A stretch of DNA of 64,000 nucleotides from Salinicola aestuarinus (GTDB taxonomy: Bacteria > Pseudomonadota > Gammaproteobacteria > Pseudomonadales > Halomonadaceae), in NCBI RefSeq assembly GCF_003206645.1, contig NZ_PZJP01000005.1:306902-370901 (forward strand). The letters run 5' to 3'. Both the position numbers and the translations under genes were made by a program. The notes beneath the pieces were generated by a model that saw only the letters and a program-made list of their open reading frames with translations, was not told where the DNA came from and made no database searches. Positions 36,152 through 43,787 of the stretch are shown one piece after another (positions within the stretch are counted from its first letter, which is position 1; every line of letters begins with the position of its first letter).

Positions 36152-36607
36152 TCAGGCGTCGGGGTCGTCCACCAGTACCCGTGAGAACTTGACGATCTCG
36201 GCGTTGCGATTCGCCCAGCCTAGATGCGTCCAGAAGCGGTGGGCCTCCTCGTTCTCGGCCAGGGTGTCGAGATGCACCTTCTCGATCCCTGCGGCGAGCA
36301 GCGCCTCCAGCGAGCGGGCTACCAGCTCGCGGGCGAGCCCGAGCCCGCGAAACGCCGGCTCGACCATCACGTGCTGCAGATAGCCGCGGCGACCGTCGTG
36401 GCCGGCCATGGCACAGCCGACGATGCCCTCGTGCTCGATGTGGCGGGCGACGAAGCTCATCCCGGGATTGCGGGTCAGATAGCGCGCGGTGGCGTCGAAT
36501 CCATCCGCGTTACGGATCACCACGCCCGGCGTGCGGCGCATCATGTCCAGAAAATCGGGATGATCGTCGAGAGTCATTTCGGCAACGCGGAGGGTGTCGG
36601 GGGTCAT
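36152..36607 (-). CDS. GNAT-family N-acetyltransferase
   Basis: A 151-residue single-domain acetyltransferase. LQHVMVEPAFRGLGLARELVARSLE contains the acetyl-CoA binding RGxGxA-type loop as RGLGLA. VHLDTLAENEEAHRFWTHLGWANRN is the C-terminal motif with the usual FWxxLG. It is convergent with the iron ATPase gene and upstream of nothing in the same operon. The acceptor substrate is unknown. Confidence 0.86.
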   Translation of the reverse strand: MTPDTLRVAEMTLDDHPDFLDMMRRTPGVVIRNADGFDATARYLTRNPGMSFVARHIEHEGIVGCAMAGHDGRRGYLQHVMVEPAFRGLGLARELVARSLEALLAAGIEKVHLDTLAENEEAHRFWTHLGWANRNAEIVKFSRVLVDDPDA

Positions 36608-36690
36608 GGGGGTCTCTTCGGGGCGGCGGAATCTGAAGCGAACGGTTGAAGCGCGGCGTCGCCGCGAGCGGGGAGGCCAGGTCCCTTGAT

Positions 36691-36726
36691 GACGCCATGG
36701 GACCGATCGGCTCCCCCCATGGCGTC
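36691..36726 (-). terminator. Inverted repeat at the 3' end of the EamA gene
   Basis: An 11-bp perfect stem (36691-36701 with 36716-36726) starts directly after the EamA stop codon on the minus strand. It lacks a T-tract. Confidence 0.45.
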
Positions 36727-37593
36727 TCAGCGCAGTCGCGGTCGGCGTAGCCGGCGAAACGGAATGTTGATCACCGCGAGACCCACGATCACTGTCAGTC
36801 CACCGATCACCTTGTGCATGCCCAGCGAGTCATCGAGGAGCCACACGCCGAGCAGTACGGCGAATACCGGCATCAGCAGCGTCAGCGGTACCACGCGGCT
36901 CACCGGGTGCTTCTGCAGCAGACGATACCAGAGTCCGTAGGCGGCGATGGAGGACATGATCGCGGTGTAAAACACCGCGCCCCAGCCGGCCAGGCCCGCC
37001 TGGCGGATCGCTTGCCACTGGCCGGATTCGAGCAGTGCGCTGCCAATCCCCACCAGCGGGATGGCGAACAGCGCGATCCAGCCGGTCATGGTCAGCGGTG
37101 CGATCGGCGGGGCGAACTTGATCAGCAGAGTGGAGACCGCCCAGAAGAAGGCGCTGGCAAGGAGCAGGGCGGTGGAAGCGGGCGGTGGCAGCGTCGGCCC
37201 CCCGGCGAGAATCACGACGCCGCCGAAGGCGAGCGCCAGCCCGACGATGCGCCGCGGGCTCAGCCGTTCACGCAGGAAAAGCGCTGCGAGAATCGTCGCG
37301 AACGGGGTGCCCATCTGCACCAGTAGGGCGCCGGTGCCGGCTTCGGCCTGCTGCAGGCCGAGAAAGAGCAGTGGGAAGTGCAATCCGCCGAACGTCACCG
37401 CCAGCAGCAGAATCCAGGGTAGCTGGGTGCGCGTGATCCGGGTGAAGGGGACGACCAGCAGGGCGACCAGGGCGAAGCGCAACAGCGTCACCAGCAGTGG
37501 CGGCAGATCCGCCACGCCCAACTTGATGACAATGATGTTGAACGCCCAGATGACGATGATACCCAGGCCTATCGCGAGATCCTTGGGGGGCAC
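36727..37593 (-). CDS. EamA/DMT-family transporter
   Basis: A 288-residue inner-membrane protein with ten hydrophobic segments in two EamA repeats (about residues 5-135 and 145-280). WAFNIIVIKLGVADLPPLLVTLLRF and PFATILAALFLRERLSPRRIVGLALAFGGVVIL are typical of RhaT/YdcZ-like amino acid or metabolite exporters. The start is GTG at 37593, with AGGAG 8 nt upstream; a longer ATG frame adds 28 Arg-rich residues without homology. Substrate unknown. Confidence 0.86.
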   Translation of the reverse strand: MPPKDLAIGLGIIVIWAFNIIVIKLGVADLPPLLVTLLRFALVALLVVPFTRITRTQLPWILLLAVTFGGLHFPLLFLGLQQAEAGTGALLVQMGTPFATILAALFLRERLSPRRIVGLALAFGGVVILAGGPTLPPPASTALLLASAFFWAVSTLLIKFAPPIAPLTMTGWIALFAIPLVGIGSALLESGQWQAIRQAGLAGWGAVFYTAIMSSIAAYGLWYRLLQKHPVSRVVPLTLLMPVFAVLLGVWLLDDSLGMHKVIGGLTVIVGLAVINIPFRRLRRPRLR

Positions 37594-37743
37594 TGACGAC
37601 GCTCCTGGTCGATGGCGACGCCGTGACGGACGGCGATCGAGGGGACGCCATTGTCTCAGGGTGCGGTTTGATCGCAAGATGATTTTCTATCGCCGCACCG
37701 AGGGGAGGTGCGGCCCTCGCCCCTGTTTCGAGATCATCCCATC

Positions 37744-38265
37744 ATGCCGTCACTGACAGCCCGCCGAGCCATCCTGATCGCTTTTGTCATCGCCTTGAGC
37801 CCCGTCTGGGGAGCAGCGCTTGCGAGCCCCGCCTCGACGTCATCGGCGGCTGCCGACGGGGCGACGCAGCGTCTGACGCTGGAGAATGATACGACGTCGC
37901 ATACGCTCGAGGTCGAGGTGGTGGATACGCCCGCCGGCCGCGCCCAGGGGCTGATGGAGCGCGACTCGCTGCCGCCCAAGGCGGGGATGCTGTTCCTCTA
38001 CGCGCATGAACAGAGCGGTGCCAATGCCTTCTGGATGTACCGCACTCGCATCCCGCTGGACATCGCCTTTCTCGGCGGCGACGGCGAGATTCGCGCGCTC
38101 GAGACGATGTCGCCGTGCCGAGCGGCCTCCTCCGGCGAGTGCCCCGTTTATCCCGCCGGCGCGCCGTTCCGTGCTGCCCTCGAGGTGAATGCAGGCTATT
38201 TTAAAGCGCATGGCGTCTCGGTGGGTGACCGTGTCGACCTCTCGCCCTGGATCGGCGAGCGGTAG
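37744..38265 (+). CDS. DUF192 family exported protein
   Basis: A 173-residue protein with an N-terminal signal peptide (ILIAFVIALSPVWGAALAS) and a DUF192 domain. TPAGRAQGLMERDSLPPKAGMLFLY and FWMYRTRIPLDIAFLGGDGEI are the family signatures, and FRAALEVNAGYFKAHGVSVGD the end of the fold. The function of the family is unknown. The ribosome site is weak; an alternative ATG at 37708 would add 12 residues before the signal peptide. It is divergent from the EamA gene and lies 235 bp before the TRAP genes. Confidence 0.88.
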   Translation: MPSLTARRAILIAFVIALSPVWGAALASPASTSSAAADGATQRLTLENDTTSHTLEVEVVDTPAGRAQGLMERDSLPPKAGMLFLYAHEQSGANAFWMYRTRIPLDIAFLGGDGEIRALETMSPCRAASSGECPVYPAGAPFRAALEVNAGYFKAHGVSVGDRVDLSPWIGER

Positions 38266-38500
38266 GCGGCCTGGTGAAAGGTGATCGAACACCATCGAAA
38301 CCGCGTCCAAAGGAGAGTTTTGCCGGGCCGAAACTCACTATATGATGTCGCGATGTCAGGCTGCGCTATCCGGTGGCGGTCGTGTTGCGTAAGGTGAATC
38401 ACGCGGCGCGCCAATCGCGATCGCTGTAGCCTGCCGATAGCCCGCTTCAAGGGGGCCGCTCGGCGGCCGACACAATAAATGGGAAATTCGAGGTAAGCGC

Positions 38501-39475
38501 ATGAAACGCCACGCTTTGACCGCTGCGGTCCTCTCCACCGCCTTCCTGGGCGCTGCATCCTTCTCGGCGTCAGCCGTCGCGCAGGAGACGCAGTACATCA
38601 CTATCGGCACCGGCGGCCAGACCGGCGTCTACTACGTCGTCGGCCAGTCCGTCTGCCGCATGGTCAACCGCAGCGCTGAAGAGCTCGGCATTCGCTGCAA
38701 CGCGCCCTCCACCGGTGGCTCGGTCGCCAACATCAACGGCATCAAGTCCGGCGAGCTGAACATGGGCGTGGCCCAGTCCGACGTTCAGTACAACGCCTAC
38801 AACGGCGAAGCCCAGTTCGACGAGCCGATGGAGAACCTGCGTTCGGTGTTCGCCGTCCACGGCGAGCCGCTGACGATTCTGGCGCGCAAGGATGCCAACA
38901 TCGAATCCCTCGACGATCTGCAGGGCAAGCGCGTCAACATCGGCAACCCGGGCTCCGGTCAGCGTGCCACCATGGAAGTGCTGATGGACGCCGAGGGCTG
39001 GGACACCGACGTCTTCTCGCTGGCTTCCGAGCTGGGCGCGGCCGAGATGGCCTCGGCGCTGGCCGACAACAACATCGATGCCATGGCGTACGTCGTCGGT
39101 CACCCGAACGGCGCGATCCAGGAAGCCACGACAACCGTCGATGCCAACCTGGTGCCGCTCAATGACGACGCGGTCAAAGGTCTGGTCGACGAGTATCCGT
39201 ACTACAGCATGGCCACCATTCCCGGCGGCATGTACGAAGGCAACCCGGACGACGTCGAGACCTTCGGCGTGCGCGCGACCTTCGTCACCTCCGCTGACGT
39301 CGACGACGAAGTCGTCTACCAGACCGTCAAGGCGGTCTTCGACAACTTCGACCGTTTCAAGCGTCTGCACCCGGCCTTCGGCAACCTGGAGCCGGAAGAC
39401 ATGATCAGCCAGGGTCTCTCAGCACCGCTGCATGAAGGTGCCAAGCGCTACTACAAAGAGCAGGGCTGGCTCTGA
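38501..39475 (+). CDS. TAXI-family TRAP transporter solute-binding protein
   Basis: A 324-residue periplasmic protein with a signal peptide cleaved near SAVAQ (residue 28). ITIGTGGQTGVYYVVGQSVCRMVN is the TAXI family start, and CNAPSTGGSVANINGIKSGELNMGVAQSD continues the ligand-binding lobe. GAGGTAAG precedes the ATG. The permease gene follows 203 bp later with a small hairpin between. TAXI proteins bind glutamate, 2-oxoglutarate or other organic acids; the ligand is not evident here. A TATGAT -10-like hexamer lies at 38341-38346 in the upstream region. Confidence 0.92.
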   Translation: MKRHALTAAVLSTAFLGAASFSASAVAQETQYITIGTGGQTGVYYVVGQSVCRMVNRSAEELGIRCNAPSTGGSVANINGIKSGELNMGVAQSDVQYNAYNGEAQFDEPMENLRSVFAVHGEPLTILARKDANIESLDDLQGKRVNIGNPGSGQRATMEVLMDAEGWDTDVFSLASELGAAEMASALADNNIDAMAYVVGHPNGAIQEATTTVDANLVPLNDDAVKGLVDEYPYYSMATIPGGMYEGNPDDVETFGVRATFVTSADVDDEVVYQTVKAVFDNFDRFKRLHPAFGNLEPEDMISQGLSAPLHEGAKRYYKEQGWL

Positions 39476-39520
39476 TACGGCTCGCGTCGGCCGTAGGGTC
39501 GGACGCACCGCTATCCTGAG

Positions 39521-39538
39521 GGCGCCTTGCGAGGCGCC
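39521..39538 (+). other. Intercistronic hairpin between TAXI binding protein and permease genes
   Basis: GGCGCCT (39521-39527) pairs with AGGCGCC (39532-39538) around TGCG, with no T-tract, in the 203-bp gap between the two genes. Confidence 0.5.
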
Positions 39539-39678
39539 GCACCGAGAGCGCGGTGGCTGTGAACCGGCCGCCGCGTCTTTGCGTTGGGCCGGCGCACCAT
39601 CGCGCCGACCGGACCCGCAGGAGACGTTCTGACCCACGGGGCGTCTCCACCACCGGTTTGTCACGTCAGGATCGACAC

Positions 39679-42279
39679 ATGACCGACAATACTTCCGGCC
39701 CCGATCAGGCCAAGCTCGACGAACTCGCCGCCACCGATACCGGTGGACGCAAATTGACGGGCATGCCCAATCGCCTGTTCCTAGGCATTGCCGCGCTCTG
39801 GTCTCTGTTCCAGCTCTGGATCGCGTCCCCGCTGCCCTTCATGTTCGGCTTCGGGGTGTTCAGCGCCACAGAGTCACGCTCGATCCATCTCTCGCTCGCC
39901 GTGTTTCTCGCCTTCATGGCCTACCCGGCGCTGAAGCGCTCGCCGCGTGAGCGCATGCCGATCACCGATTGGGTGATGGCACTGGTGGGCGCCTTCTGCG
40001 CCTCCTATCTCTACTTTTTCTACGACCAGCTGGCGCAGCGGCCGGGGGCGCCGATCCTGCAGGATGTGATCATCGGTGTGATCGGCATCATCCTGCTGCT
40101 GGAAGCGTGCCGGCGCTCGCTCGGCCCACCGCTGACGATCATCGCGTTGATCTTCCTTGTCTACTCCCTGGCGGGCCCGTACATGCCGGGGATTCTTGCG
40201 CATCGCGGGGTCAGTTTCTCGGGGCTGGTCAACCACCAGTGGCTCACCACACAAGGGGTGTTTGGCATCGCCCTCGGTGTCTCCACCAGCTTCGTCTTTC
40301 TGTTCGTGCTGTTCGGGGCGCTGCTCGACAAGGCGGGGGCGGGTAACTATTTCATCAAGGTGGCCTTCTCGCTGCTCGGCCACTACCGCGGTGGCCCGGC
40401 CAAGGCAGCGGTCGTCGCCTCGGGACTCACCGGGTTGATCTCGGGCTCGTCGATCGCCAACACCGTGACCACCGGCACCTTTACCATCCCGATGATGAAG
40501 CGCGTTGGCTTCAGCTCGACCAAGGCTGGCGCGATCGAGGTCTCCTCGTCGGTCAACGGTCAGATCATGCCGCCGGTCATGGGGGCGGCCGCCTTCCTGA
40601 TGGTCGAGTACGTCGGCATTCCCTATATCGACGTCATCAAGCACGCCTTTCTGCCGGCGGTGATCTCCTATATCGCGCTGCTCTACATCGTCCATCTGGA
40701 GGCGATGAAGGCGGGCATGCAGGGGCTGGAGAGCGGCAATCCGGTTCGCCCCTGGCTTACCAAGATTCTCGGCTTCCTGACCGGTCTGGTCGGCCTGATG
40801 GCGCTCTCGGCCGCGGTCTATTACGGCATCGGGTGGTTGAAGCCGGCGCTGGGTGAGGCCGCTTCCTGGGTTATCGCGGGGGGCGTGGCGGCCGTCTATG
40901 TCGCGCTGCTCAAGCTCGGGGCGAAGTATCCGGAGCTGGAAACCGACGACGCGTCCCGGGAAATCACCCAGCTCCCGCGTACCAAGCCGACGGTCATGGT
41001 GGGCCTCCACTACCTGCTACCGGTGGTCGTCCTGGTCTGGTGTCTGATGGTGGAGCGGCTGTCGCCGGGGCTCTCCGCCTTCTGGGCCACCGCTTTCATG
41101 ATCTTCATCATCCTGACCCAGCGTCCGCTGGATGCGCTGTTTCGCGGCAAGAGCGATCTGGCCGCCGACATCAAGCGCGGTGGTATCGAGCTGTGGGAGG
41201 GGCTGGTCGACGGCGCTCGCAACATGATCGGTATCGGCATCGCCACGGCGACCGCCGGCATCATCGTCGGTGCGGTGGCCCAGACCGGCGTGGGCCTGGT
41301 GCTGGCGGATCTGGTCGAGCTGCTGTCGATGGGCAATCTGCTGCTGATGCTGCTGCTCACCGGCGTTCTCAGTCTGATCCTCGGCATGGGGCTGCCGACG
41401 ACCGCCAACTACATCGTGGTATCGGCGCTGCTGGCGCCCGTGATCGTCCAGCTGGGCGAGCAGCAGGGGCTGATCGTGCCGCTGATCGCGGTGCATCTGT
41501 TCGTGTTCTACTTCGGCATCATGGCCGACGTCACGCCACCGGTGGGACTGGCGTCCTTCGCCGCGGCGGCGATCTCCGGGGCGGATCCGATCCGTACCGG
41601 CTTCCAGGCGTTCTACTACAGCCTGCGCACCGCGGCGCTGCCGTTCCTGTTCATCTTCAATACCGATCTTCTGCTGATCAACGTCGACCTGTGGCACGGC
41701 ATTCTGGTCTTCGTGGTGGCGACATTCGCGATGCTGATCTTCGCGGCGGCGACGCAGGGGTTCATGCTGGTCAGGAGTCGCTGGTACGAGAGCGTACTGC
41801 TGCTCCTGGTGGCCTTCACGCTGTTCCGGCCGGGCTTCTGGATGGATCGGGTCGACTCGCCGTATGAGCAAGTGCCGCCGGCGCAGTTCGAGCAGGCCCT
41901 CGACGAGATCGATGCCAACGAGCATGTGCGCGTGCGGATTGACGGTCTCGACGCCTACGGCGCGCCAACGAGTTTCGTCGTCCAGGTGCCGGCGACCGAG
42001 GGTGATACCGGCGCCGAGCGGCTCTCGAGTCTCGGCCTGCATCTGATGGAAGAGGATGGCCGAACGCTGGTCGATATGACCGACTTCGATAGTCAGGCGG
42101 AAAAGCTCGGCTTCGACTTCGATCAGGAGATCGTCTCTGTGCAGCTGCCGGCGGATCAACTGCCCAAGGAACTGATGTGGATTCCGGGGCTGATCCTGTT
42201 CGCGCTGGTCGTGCTGCTGCAGCAGCGTCGGCGACGCCAACAACCGCGCAGAGAGGCGGAAGCCCCGGCGACCGCCTGA
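39679..42279 (+). CDS. TAXI TRAP transporter fused 4TM/12TM permease
   Basis: An 866-residue inner-membrane protein joining the small (4TM) and large (12TM) TRAP subunits. The large-subunit signatures are GLTGLISGSSIANTVTTGTFTIPMMK with SSVNGQIMPPVMGAAAFLM, and ILGMGLPTTANYIVVSALLAPV with VHLFVFYFGIMADVTPPVGLA. After the last membrane block (about residue 730) comes a soluble stretch of about 110 residues and a last helix near the C-terminus, matching the DUF3394-type ending of many such permeases. CAGGA lies 7 nt before the chosen ATG; an earlier ATG at 39553 adds 42 Arg-rich residues. It imports the ligand of the preceding TAXI protein, driven by Na+ or H+. Confidence 0.92.
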   Translation: MTDNTSGPDQAKLDELAATDTGGRKLTGMPNRLFLGIAALWSLFQLWIASPLPFMFGFGVFSATESRSIHLSLAVFLAFMAYPALKRSPRERMPITDWVMALVGAFCASYLYFFYDQLAQRPGAPILQDVIIGVIGIILLLEACRRSLGPPLTIIALIFLVYSLAGPYMPGILAHRGVSFSGLVNHQWLTTQGVFGIALGVSTSFVFLFVLFGALLDKAGAGNYFIKVAFSLLGHYRGGPAKAAVVASGLTGLISGSSIANTVTTGTFTIPMMKRVGFSSTKAGAIEVSSSVNGQIMPPVMGAAAFLMVEYVGIPYIDVIKHAFLPAVISYIALLYIVHLEAMKAGMQGLESGNPVRPWLTKILGFLTGLVGLMALSAAVYYGIGWLKPALGEAASWVIAGGVAAVYVALLKLGAKYPELETDDASREITQLPRTKPTVMVGLHYLLPVVVLVWCLMVERLSPGLSAFWATAFMIFIILTQRPLDALFRGKSDLAADIKRGGIELWEGLVDGARNMIGIGIATATAGIIVGAVAQTGVGLVLADLVELLSMGNLLLMLLLTGVLSLILGMGLPTTANYIVVSALLAPVIVQLGEQQGLIVPLIAVHLFVFYFGIMADVTPPVGLASFAAAAISGADPIRTGFQAFYYSLRTAALPFLFIFNTDLLLINVDLWHGILVFVVATFAMLIFAAATQGFMLVRSRWYESVLLLLVAFTLFRPGFWMDRVDSPYEQVPPAQFEQALDEIDANEHVRVRIDGLDAYGAPTSFVVQVPATEGDTGAERLSSLGLHLMEEDGRTLVDMTDFDSQAEKLGFDFDQEIVSVQLPADQLPKELMWIPGLILFALVVLLQQRRRRQQPRREAEAPATA

Positions 42280-42338
42280 TCGGTGGGCCGGGTGCCGATC
42301 CCCCGGCACGCATCGACCTTCCATCTTCGCCTAGCGAC

Positions 42339-42369
42339 AGCGGCCGTCATCTCCCGACGGCCGCTTTTT
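42339..42369 (+). terminator. Rho-independent terminator of the TAXI TRAP operon
   Basis: Stem GCGGCCGTC/GACGGCCGC (42340-42348 with 42356-42364, loop ATCTCCC), with a flanking A-T pair, followed by five T. Confidence 0.9.
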
Positions 42370-42436
42370 CGTTCGCATTGCGTCGAATGATCTCGTCGCG
42401 ACGCCATGATTGTCCGACCGTAAACGGAGCCTTGCG

Positions 42437-42877
42437 ATGGCCTTTCCCGACAGCAGCATCGACTACCGCGAGCACCCCGAAGCGTATCGTATTGGCCACG
42501 GTGAACGCGGCGTCTTCCACGTCCAACCCTATAAAGACGAGCTGCTGCCCCTGTGGGCGATTCGCAATGAGGCGGATGCCACGGAGGCGATTCTTGCGAT
42601 CGAGGCGCGCTATCGCGACTACCGCGAGCAGGACGACTTCGTCGGCATGGACATGGCGCGCAAGTATCTGCAGATGGGCTATACCCGCTCGCGGCGCTAT
42701 GCCCGCTACCCCGGCGGTCGCAAACGCGACAAGAGCGGCAAGGCGATCGAGCCGCGGGATGCCGATGCCGAGAAGGCGCGCATCGCCCAGCGCTACCAGA
42801 AGGCCCTGGATGCGGTGCGCGACGACAAGCAGTACTGTCAGGCCAAAAAGGCGCATCAGCGCATGACGCGCCGCTAG
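42437..42877 (+). CDS. DUF4385 family protein
   Basis: A 146-residue soluble basic protein. The start DYREHPEAYRIGHGERGVFHVQPYKDELLPLWAIRN and KYLQMGYTRSRRYARYPGGRKRD match the DUF4385 family, of unknown function. GGAG lies 7 nt before the chosen ATG; an ATG 9 codons earlier is in frame but overlaps no ribosome site. It stands alone after the TRAP terminator, 78 bp before the MOSC gene on the same strand. Confidence 0.82.
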   Translation: MAFPDSSIDYREHPEAYRIGHGERGVFHVQPYKDELLPLWAIRNEADATEAILAIEARYRDYREQDDFVGMDMARKYLQMGYTRSRRYARYPGGRKRDKSGKAIEPRDADAEKARIAQRYQKALDAVRDDKQYCQAKKAHQRMTRR

Positions 42878-42955
42878 TGCCGGACCGATCGCGCCGCTGA
42901 CCGGCGCGCGACATCCGGCAGGCGTAACCTCTCATCAGTGCCTCAGGAGCCGACC

Positions 42956-43747
42956 TTGCCCACGCTGACCGCGATCCACCGTTACCCCGTCAAATCCACC
43001 GCCGGGCATCCGCTCACTCACGCGCGGATCGAGGAGGAGGGGCTGGTCCACGATCGACGCTTCATGGTCGTCAAACCCGACGGCACCTTCATCACCGCGC
43101 GCACCCACCCGCAGCTGCAGCGCGTTCGCGCCCAGTTCGACGGCCGACGTCTGACCCTGACCCACGCGATCTTTCCGCCGTTCGATGTTGCCTGCGACGA
43201 GTTCGTCGATGCGTCACTCGCGACCCGGGTATGGGGTGACGATTTCACCGCTCGCGCCACCCATCCCTCGGTGGATGCCTGGTTCAGCGAGATGCTTGGC
43301 GAGCCGGCGCGGCTTTTGTGGTTGGGGGAACGCTCGCCCCGCTATCGCGAGCCACTCGGTGTGCGGGTCAACTTCGCCGATGGCTTCCCGCTGTTGCTGA
43401 TCTCGCAGGCTTCCCTCGACGATCTCAACCGGCGTACCGACGGCACGCACGTGATGGCGCAGTTCCGGCCCAATCTGGTCGTCGACGGCGTCGAGGCCTA
43501 TGCGGAAGACACCTGGAAGCGCGTAAGAATCGGCGAGCTGACGTTCCGTGTCGATGCCCCCTGCGCACGCTGCGCGATGGTCACGGTGGATCCGGCCCGC
43601 GGCGAGAAGCGTCGCGACAAGGAGCCGCTGAAGACGCTCGCCGGCTATCGCCGCGGCGAGGCAGGCAAGGTCTACTTCGGCCAGAATCTGGTGGCCGAGA
43701 ACGGCGGCGAGATCGCCGTGGGTGACACGCTCGAGATACTCGAATAG
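42956..43747 (+). CDS. MOSC domain protein (YcbX type, without ferredoxin domain)
   Basis: A 263-residue protein with the MOSC N-terminal beta-barrel (LTAIHRYPVKSTAG) and a MOSC domain with the conserved Cys in VDAPCARCAMVTVDP and ending EIAVGDTLEILE. YcbX-type proteins use molybdenum cofactor to reduce N-hydroxylated compounds; E. coli YcbX has an extra C-terminal 2Fe-2S domain that is absent here. I favour TTG at 42956 as start because AGGAG lies 6 nt upstream and the product then begins MPTLTAIHRYPVKS like its relatives; a GTG at 42938 is the alternative. Confidence 0.87.
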   Translation: MPTLTAIHRYPVKSTAGHPLTHARIEEEGLVHDRRFMVVKPDGTFITARTHPQLQRVRAQFDGRRLTLTHAIFPPFDVACDEFVDASLATRVWGDDFTARATHPSVDAWFSEMLGEPARLLWLGERSPRYREPLGVRVNFADGFPLLLISQASLDDLNRRTDGTHVMAQFRPNLVVDGVEAYAEDTWKRVRIGELTFRVDAPCARCAMVTVDPARGEKRRDKEPLKTLAGYRRGEAGKVYFGQNLVAENGGEIAVGDTLEILE

Positions 43748-43787
43748 CCCGTCGTCTGTCGTCCGTCCCCCGTCTCGGCACGTCGCG

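Noticed and set aside
43748..43787. Terminator in the short gap between the convergent MOSC and PhoD genes
   Set aside because: I found no stable stem with a T-tract there.
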